Made by a program: the position numbers and the translations under genes. Shown here one piece after another: positions 13,979 through 17,220 of a DNA stretch of 17,220 nucleotides (positions within the stretch are counted from its first letter, which is position 1; every line of letters begins with the position of its first letter). The notes under the pieces are model-generated. The model was not told where the DNA came from and ran no database searches. It saw nothing but the letters and a program-made list of their open reading frames with translations. This stretch comes from an uncultured Erysipelotrichaceae bacterium (GTDB lineage: Bacteria; Bacillota_I; Bacilli_A; Erysipelotrichales; Erysipelotrichaceae). The stretch covers positions 1-17,220 of the forward strand of contig CADCPE010000130.1 of assembly GCA_902803275.1 (NCBI GenBank), written 5' to 3'.

Positions 13979-14548
13979 CTATTTGACGATCTCGCCCATT
14001 GCTGAGCCTTTGATGCCTGCAGCATTGCCCTCGTCAGTATCGATATGCATAGCCAATGCAAAGTCATCTCTCACTCTTACGACTGTATCACCGAATATCA
14101 GGCTTCTGGCTTCAGTTTCAACCTTGACGTTGACGATATCACCGTTGTTTACGCCATAGTTCTGGGCATCAGCCGGAGTCATGTGGATATGTCTCTTGGC
14201 CGCGATGACACCTTTTTCAAGTTCGATCTCTCCGCAAGGTCCGACCAGTTTGATACCGGCAGTACCTTCGATGTCTCCTGATTCTCTGATCAGAGCTTCA
14301 ACGCCAAGCGTTCTGGCATCGGTAAGTGATAATTCGACCTGAGCTTCTTTTCTTTCCGGACCCAGGATCGAAGCCTTAAGTTCGCCTCTTGGACCGACGA
14401 TTGTCAGCTTTTCCTCGCAGGCAAACTGGCCAGGCTGAGATAAAGCCTTCTTTGGAGTTAATTCATGTCCTTCACCAAACAGGATCGCAACCTGCTGCTT
14501 GGTTACATGAATATGACGAGCACTGATTTCAACAATAAATTTTTCCAT
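13979..14548 (-). CDS. PduL-type phosphate acyltransferase (phosphotransacetylase/phosphopropionyl transferase), free cytosolic form
   Basis: Exchanges CoA and phosphate on a short acyl group (acetyl- or propionyl-CoA to acyl phosphate). It has 189 residues made of two similar beta-barrel halves. The predicted zinc-binding histidines are H12 and H14 in SARHIHV, H120 and H122 in KRHIHM, and H168 in AMHIDTDEGNAAG. These match the PduL active-site pattern. The N-terminus starts directly at the domain, without the amphipathic targeting helix of microcompartment PduL, and no shell gene is nearby, so it should work free in the cytosol, probably with an acetate kinase elsewhere. A TATAAT at 14575-14580 lies about 26 nt before the ATG with a weak AGTAGG ribosome site. 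Confidence 0.92.
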   Translation of the reverse strand: MEKFIVEISARHIHVTKQQVAILFGEGHELTPKKALSQPGQFACEEKLTIVGPRGELKASILGPERKEAQVELSLTDARTLGVEALIRESGDIEGTAGIKLVGPCGEIELEKGVIAAKRHIHMTPADAQNYGVNNGDIVNVKVETEARSLIFGDTVVRVRDDFALAMHIDTDEGNAAGIKGSAMGEIVK

Positions 14549-14574
14549 TTTTGACCTACTCTTTCTTCATTACT

Positions 14575-14580
14575 ATTATA
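14575..14580 (-). promoter_or_regulatory. Candidate -10 element for the pduL-type gene
   Basis: A perfect TATAAT within a TATATAAT context sits between smpB and the pduL-type gene. The sequence 15-17 nt upstream (TTAGAA/ACTTAG, overlapping the smpB end) is a poor -35. The predicted leader is about 20 nt. Confidence 0.45.
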
Positions 14581-14590
14581 TATGATTTCT

Positions 14591-15031
14591 TCAGATTCTA
14601 AGTGCCTGTTTTGCGGCTCTGTCCATGGAACGCTGTTTGTCGCTTTCACGTTTGTCATAAAGGGTCTTGCCCTTGGCTAAAGCGATCTCCATCTTGACCA
14701 GCCCGTTCTTGAAGTAAAGCTTTAAAGGAACGACCGTATAGCCCTGCAGCTTGCATTTGTTGGAAAGCTTCTTGATCTCTCTTTTATGAAGCAGGAGTTT
14801 TCTTTCACGGTATTCATCGTGATTGTTGTAGGTCGCTTCCTTGTAGACAGCTATATGCATATCCTTGACGAAAGCTTCCCCACCGACAAAAGACACATAA
14901 GATTCCTTAAGTGAAACTTTGCCGGCTCTGATCGATTTGATCTCACTTCCCATCAAGGCCATACCGGCCTCACAGGTCTCTTCGATCGCATAGTCGTGAT
15001 AAGCTTTTCTGTTTACTGCAATGTCTTTCAT
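14591..15031 (-). CDS. smpB: SsrA-binding protein SmpB
   Basis: Partner of tmRNA in trans-translation: it delivers tmRNA to stalled ribosomes. It has 146 residues, the normal length. Family segments are IAVNRKAYHDYAIEETCEAGM (4-24), LMGSEIKSIRAGKVSLKESY (27-46), AKGKTLYDKRESDKQR (119-134) and the basic C-terminal tail that reaches into the mRNA channel. No Shine-Dalgarno sequence lies before the ATG. Instead a TATACT hexamer (15046-15041) ends only 9 nt upstream, so the mRNA may be nearly leaderless. Many Bacillota carry rnr (RNase R) between secG and smpB. It is missing here. Confidence 0.96.
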   Translation of the reverse strand: MKDIAVNRKAYHDYAIEETCEAGMALMGSEIKSIRAGKVSLKESYVSFVGGEAFVKDMHIAVYKEATYNNHDEYRERKLLLHKREIKKLSNKCKLQGYTVVPLKLYFKNGLVKMEIALAKGKTLYDKRESDKQRSMDRAAKQALRI

Positions 15032-15045
15032 ACAACTAATAGTAT

Positions 15046-15075
15046 AAAATAGCGAAATATGAATTTCGCTATTTT
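15046..15075 (-). terminator. Intrinsic hairpin between secG and smpB
   Basis: A perfect 13-bp stem AAAATAGCGAAAT / ATTTCGCTATTTT with loop TCAT lies 7 nt after the secG stop. The last bases of the stem supply the T-run, followed by ATAC. The symmetrical A/T ends allow use in both directions. It should end the rpmG-secE-nusG-secG transcript. Confidence 0.75.
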
Positions 15076-15082
15076 CTTCAGA

Positions 15083-15301
15083 TTAATCTGTGATCCTGAT
15101 GATGATGACCAGGACAAAGAACAGGATGCCCAGCCCCATCGTGATATAGGAAAGCACCTTTTCCGGACCTCTCTCCTTAACGTTCTGGAAAAGTCCGAGA
15201 TCAGAACTTCCGGTAAATGCTGAAAGTCCGTCAGATTTGCCGCCCTGCAGCAGGGAGACAAGGATCAGTAATACTGAAACGATTAATAATACTATTTTCA
15301 T
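15083..15301 (-). CDS. secG: Preprotein translocase subunit SecG
   Basis: A small membrane subunit that assists SecYEG-dependent protein export. It has 72 residues with two hydrophobic helices (~2-19 and ~50-69). The family loop LLQGGKSDGLSAFTGSSD (17-34) and FQNVKERGPEKVLSYIT (38-54) are clear. I chose the ATG at 15301, with AGAGGT 8 nt upstream. A more upstream start would run into nusG. It lies 10 nt after nusG, which is an uncommon position for secG, and is followed by a hairpin. Confidence 0.93.
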   Translation of the reverse strand: MKIVLLIVSVLLILVSLLQGGKSDGLSAFTGSSDLGLFQNVKERGPEKVLSYITMGLGILFFVLVIIIRITD

Positions 15302-15311
15302 GTTTATACCT

Positions 15312-15866
15312 CTAGTAATCAGCACGGGCCAGATCGACGTAATTGATATCAGTAGGAGTCTCACGGCCGAATAGGATGATCAGAACGGTTGCGACCTGGC
15401 TCTGGTCATTCATGGATTCGATCTTGCCTTCCATTCCGGAGAACGGACCGGACAGGATCTTGACAGTATCGCCAACGGCGAAGTCTACTTCGATGTTCTT
15501 GTCGGACTGACCGATTCTTCTTAGGATCTTTTCGATCTCGTCCTGTTTGACCGGGAACGGTTTTGCACCGCCGCCTGATGAACCGATAAATCCGGTGACA
15601 CCCGGGGTGTTTCTGACGACATACCACGCTTCATCAGTCATGATCATCTCAACGAACAGGTAACCAGGGAAGATGTTCTTGACCACTTCCTTGGATTTAT
15701 CGTTCTTGATCTCGATCTGTGTCTCTTCCGCTACCACGATCCTGAACAGGTTGTCGGAGATGCCCATGGTCTCAAGTCTTTTTTCCAGATTGTCCTTGAC
15801 ACGGTTCTCGTGTCCGGCGTATGTGTTGACCACATACCATTCCTTCTTGTTAGGTTGTTCAGCCAT
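15312..15866 (-). CDS. nusG: Transcription termination/antitermination protein NusG
   Basis: Binds RNA polymerase and couples it to elongation control, Rho or the ribosome. It has 184 residues. The NGN domain starts KEWYVVNTYAGHENRVKDNL (8-27) and includes NIFPGYLFVEM (64-74) and VRNTPGVTGFIG (84-95). The C-terminal KOW domain is DFAVGDTVKILSGPFSGMEG (128-147). The gene begins 1 nt after the secE stop with GGGAG in the secE end as ribosome site. In most Bacillota rplK and rplA follow. Here secG follows instead. Confidence 0.97.
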   Translation of the reverse strand: MAEQPNKKEWYVVNTYAGHENRVKDNLEKRLETMGISDNLFRIVVAEETQIEIKNDKSKEVVKNIFPGYLFVEMIMTDEAWYVVRNTPGVTGFIGSSGGGAKPFPVKQDEIEKILRRIGQSDKNIEVDFAVGDTVKILSGPFSGMEGKIESMNDQSQVATVLIILFGRETPTDINYVDLARADY

Positions 15867-15867
15867 A

Positions 15868-16047
15868 CTAGAGAACTCCCAATCCGTTTAAGAAAGCTGA
15901 TATAACTACCAGACACAGGGCAAAGAAGATCACGAAGAAACCGGTAAAGATGATGACCTGAACCGAATTTTCCAGCAGGTCTTCCTTCTTCGGCCAACGG
16001 ATCTTGGATATTTCTTTCCAGATAGCGCTAAGATTAAACCACTCCAT
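15868..16047 (-). CDS. secE: Preprotein translocase subunit SecE
   Basis: The essential clamp subunit of the SecYEG channel, in the short single-helix form of Gram-positive bacteria (59 residues). The amphipathic segment EISKIRWPKKEDLLENSVQV (12-31) is the family signature. The single membrane helix spans ~31-53. The start at 16047 is set by AGGAGG 7 nt upstream. A longer reading from 16095 would overlap rpmG and is rejected. It sits 11 nt after rpmG and 1 nt before nusG. Confidence 0.95.
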   Translation of the reverse strand: MEWFNLSAIWKEISKIRWPKKEDLLENSVQVIIFTGFFVIFFALCLVVISAFLNGLGVL

Positions 16048-16058
16048 GTTTTTTCCTC

Positions 16059-16211
16059 CTACTTCGTCTCTTTGTGCAGGGTGTGAGTATTGCACTTAGG
16101 ACAGTATTTCATCAGTTCAATTCGTTTGGAATTGTTGTTGTTCTTGTTTGTCGTATAGTTTCTTGACAGGCAAACACTGCAGGTAAGAATTATTTTTTTC
16201 TTCTCTTTCAT
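16059..16211 (-). CDS. rpmG: 50S ribosomal protein L33 (zinc-binding, four-cysteine form)
   Basis: A 50-residue ribosomal protein. The sequence starts MKEKKKIILTCSVCLSRNYT and ends CPKCNTHTLHKETK. Cysteines at 11, 14, 37 and 40 form two CxxC pairs, so this is the zinc-binding version rather than the cysteine-free paralogue used under zinc shortage. NNNNSKRIELMKYCPKC is the family core. AGGAGG lies 6 nt before the ATG. It is the first gene behind a strong promoter and leads the rpmG-secE-nusG-secG unit, the standard rpmG-secE-nusG order. Confidence 0.95.
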   Translation of the reverse strand: MKEKKKIILTCSVCLSRNYTTNKNNNNSKRIELMKYCPKCNTHTLHKETK

Positions 16212-16259
16212 AATTCCTCCTCACGGTAAATAAAAAGTTATCTGCTGATAACCATCTAT

Positions 16260-16288
16260 ATATTATCGATAAATAATTTCAAAGTCAA
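16260..16288 (-). promoter_or_regulatory. Sigma-A type promoter of the rpmG-secE-nusG-secG unit
   Basis: On the minus strand TTGACT (16288-16283) and TAATAT (16265-16260) are separated by 17 nt. The expected start is near 16253, leaving a leader of about 40 nt whose first bases form a small hairpin GTTATC-AGCA-GATAAC. The promoter lies in the 137-nt gap after the sigma factor gene, in which no other gene is seen. Confidence 0.82.
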
Positions 16289-16348
16289 TCGCAAAAAGGC
16301 GAAAAAAGGCAAAGTGAGAACAATTTATGCAGTTTTTTATGCTTTGAC

Positions 16349-16930
16349 CTAGCGGCAGGTCAGATACTCAAGGATCCGGCTCTTTTTCAGGCGCTGTTTC
16401 AGGACCCTGAGCTTGTTGTCCACCCTCTTGGTAGACGTGTTCAGCTTTTCCGCGATCTCCTTGTAGGAATAATCAGAACCCCTCATAAGCAGGATCATGC
16501 GGTCTTCCTCGTTGAGATTGCCAAGGAATTTTTCCAGTTCCTCCCTGAACTGATTCTCGTTGTAGCTGTTTCTTGTCGAGTCGGCGACCTGGAAGTCCAT
16601 GCTTCGCGGATTGACATCGAACGAGTAGATGTCATCACGGTAGCGGCGCCGGTACTTTTTGACATAGTTGAGCAGATTGTTCTTGATGTGTACATACGCG
16701 TAGGTTGAGAACTTTACCTCGCGGTCAGGTTCGAAGGACTCTGCCGCTTCATACAGGGCCAGGCTCGCTTCCTGATACAGATCATTCTCATCGATGATAT
16801 AGTCACCGAGTGATCGGTCAATGCTGTTGATGATCTTGTAGATCATGTTGTGATGCACTGACAGCAGTTTTTCGAAGGCATCTTTGTCACCTTCCTTCAG
16901 TCTTTGAATAATGGTGTTAATGTTATTCAT
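16349..16930 (-). CDS. Sigma-70 family RNA polymerase sigma factor (SigH-like by position)
   Basis: Directs RNA polymerase to a set of promoters. The 193 residues from the ATG at 16930 contain region 2 (GDKDAFEKLLSVHHNMIYK at 14-32; DENDLYQEASLALYEAAESF at 48-67; FSTYAYVHIKNNLLNYVKKY at 74-93) and region 4 (LNEEDRMILLMRGSDYSYKE at 139-158, then helix-turn-helix IAEKLNTSTKRVDNKLRVLKQRL). The position between rlmB and rpmG is that of B. subtilis sigH. An in-frame GTG at 17002 lies within the palindrome upstream and would add 24 unlikely residues. No Shine-Dalgarno sequence precedes either start. CATAAT ends 6 nt before the ATG, so the mRNA could be leaderless. Its regulon cannot be told. Sporulation or competence roles known for SigH need not apply. 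Confidence 0.9.
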   Translation of the reverse strand: MNNINTIIQRLKEGDKDAFEKLLSVHHNMIYKIINSIDRSLGDYIIDENDLYQEASLALYEAAESFEPDREVKFSTYAYVHIKNNLLNYVKKYRRRYRDDIYSFDVNPRSMDFQVADSTRNSYNENQFREELEKFLGNLNEEDRMILLMRGSDYSYKEIAEKLNTSTKRVDNKLRVLKQRLKKSRILEYLTCR

Positions 16931-16992
16931 GACTATATTATGAAATAAAAAAAGAGAAAAATTGCTACAGAATTGCTTCAGTTTTTTCTCAC

Positions 16993-17016
16993 AGTTTTCC
17001 ACAATTGTGGAAAACT
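16993..17016. repeat. Perfect 24-bp palindrome with two inverted DnaA-box-like sequences
   Basis: The arms AGTTTTCCAC and GTGGAAAACT surround AATT, giving exact two-fold symmetry. It starts one base after the rlmB stop and lies 62 nt upstream of the sigma factor ATG. Each half contains TTTTCCACA, one mismatch from the DnaA box TTATCCACA. No T-tract follows on either strand, so a terminator is unlikely. Confidence 0.7.
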
Positions 17017-17220
17017 CTAACGGCTGTTTATGATGTTGTAGATGAGGATACCGGCTGCTACAGAAGCATTGAGACTGGTGACCTTGCCATACATCGGCAG
17101 CTTGACGATGAAGTCACATTCCTCTTTTACAAGACGGGACATGCCCTTGCCTTCGGCACCGATGACAAGCACGGTGTTCATATCATACTTCATATCCGTA
17201 TAAAACTGTTTCGCATCACC
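17017..17220 (-). CDS. rlmB: 23S rRNA (guanosine-2'-O-)-methyltransferase RlmB / TrmH family, C-terminal 67 residues (5' end outside window)
   Basis: The frame is open from the right edge to TAG at 17017-17019. The translated end shows the SPOUT knot motifs: VLVIGAEGKGMSRLVKEECD, then KLPMYGKVTSLNASVAAGIL and the end IYNIINSR. These are motifs 2 and 3 of the TrmH/RlmB family, where the Asn-Ala-Ser loop binds SAM. The place before a sigH-like gene is that of RlmB in Bacillota. The yacP gene often found between the two is absent. Confidence 0.9.
   Translation of the reverse strand, partial: GDAKQFYTDMKYDMNTVLVIGAEGKGMSRLVKEECDFIVKLPMYGKVTSLNASVAAGILIYNIINSR

Noticed and set aside
4293..15301. 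Recent genomic island or prophage between nusG and rplJ
   Set aside because: No integrase, transposase, tRNA or direct repeats at the edges; all genes are housekeeping-like, co-oriented and similar in base use.
16048..16095. Longer SecE start
   Set aside because: It would overlap rpmG by dozens of bases, whereas the ATG at 16047 has AGGAGG at ideal spacing.
16931..17002. GTG start extending the sigma factor by 24 residues
   Set aside because: The added residues (Cys/Phe/Leu-rich) do not resemble sigma N-termini, the GTG lies within the palindrome, and no ribosome site precedes it.
16993..17016. Replication origin suggested by two DnaA-like boxes
   Set aside because: Only two boxes, no A/T-rich unwinding cluster, and no dnaA, dnaN or gyrase genes nearby; an operator is more plausible.

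Overview
All recognisable genes lie on the minus strand, so transcription runs from high to low coordinates. The gene content and order point to a low-to-moderate GC Bacillota. The order rlmB - sigH-like sigma - rpmG - secE - nusG at one end and rplJ - rplL - ybxB-type methyltransferase - rpoB at the other is the Bacillus/Clostridia transcription-translation locus. RpoB carries Asn at the position of E. coli His526. I recall this substitution from Mollicutes, and together with the A/E/K-rich L10 tail and the general protein style it suggests Erysipelotrichia or a relative. That placement is inference.

Layout in transcription order: the 3' end of rlmB (17220-17017); a sigma-70 family factor (16930-16349) with a perfect 24-bp palindrome upstream; a strong promoter, then rpmG-secE-nusG-secG (16211-15083), closed by a hairpin; smpB; a stand-alone PduL-type phosphotransacylase with its own terminator; a LacX-like aldose epimerase; nagB; trxA with terminator; an unrecognised lipoprotein plus a two-helix membrane protein, closed by a strong terminator; a tightly overlapped eight-gene unit potA-potB-potC-potD-dtd-DUF951-HAD phosphatase-surE (10544-4293); then a second strong promoter, an L10 leader attenuator, rplJ-rplL-rsmC-like-rpoB (rpoB runs off the left edge).

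The genes fall into three functional groups. The first is core expression machinery: RNA polymerase beta, NusG, L10, L7/L12, L33, SmpB, two predicted RNA methyltransferases and D-Tyr-tRNA deacylase. The second is protein export (SecE, SecG). The third is small-molecule uptake and metabolism: polyamine ABC transporter, NagB, aldose epimerase, PduL, SurE and HAD phosphatases, thioredoxin.

The most unusual points are these. PotA is enlarged to 522 residues by an insertion in its C-terminal TOBE region that contains two tandem copies of a ~50-residue beta-rich module. RpoB has a predicted intrinsic rifampicin-insensitivity residue. rplK-rplA is absent between nusG and rplJ, where a 16-gene, ~11-kb block sits instead. 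The DnaA-box-like palindrome lies in front of the sigma gene. I found no mobile element, CRISPR array, tRNA or rRNA. No gap between genes exceeds about 200 bases.
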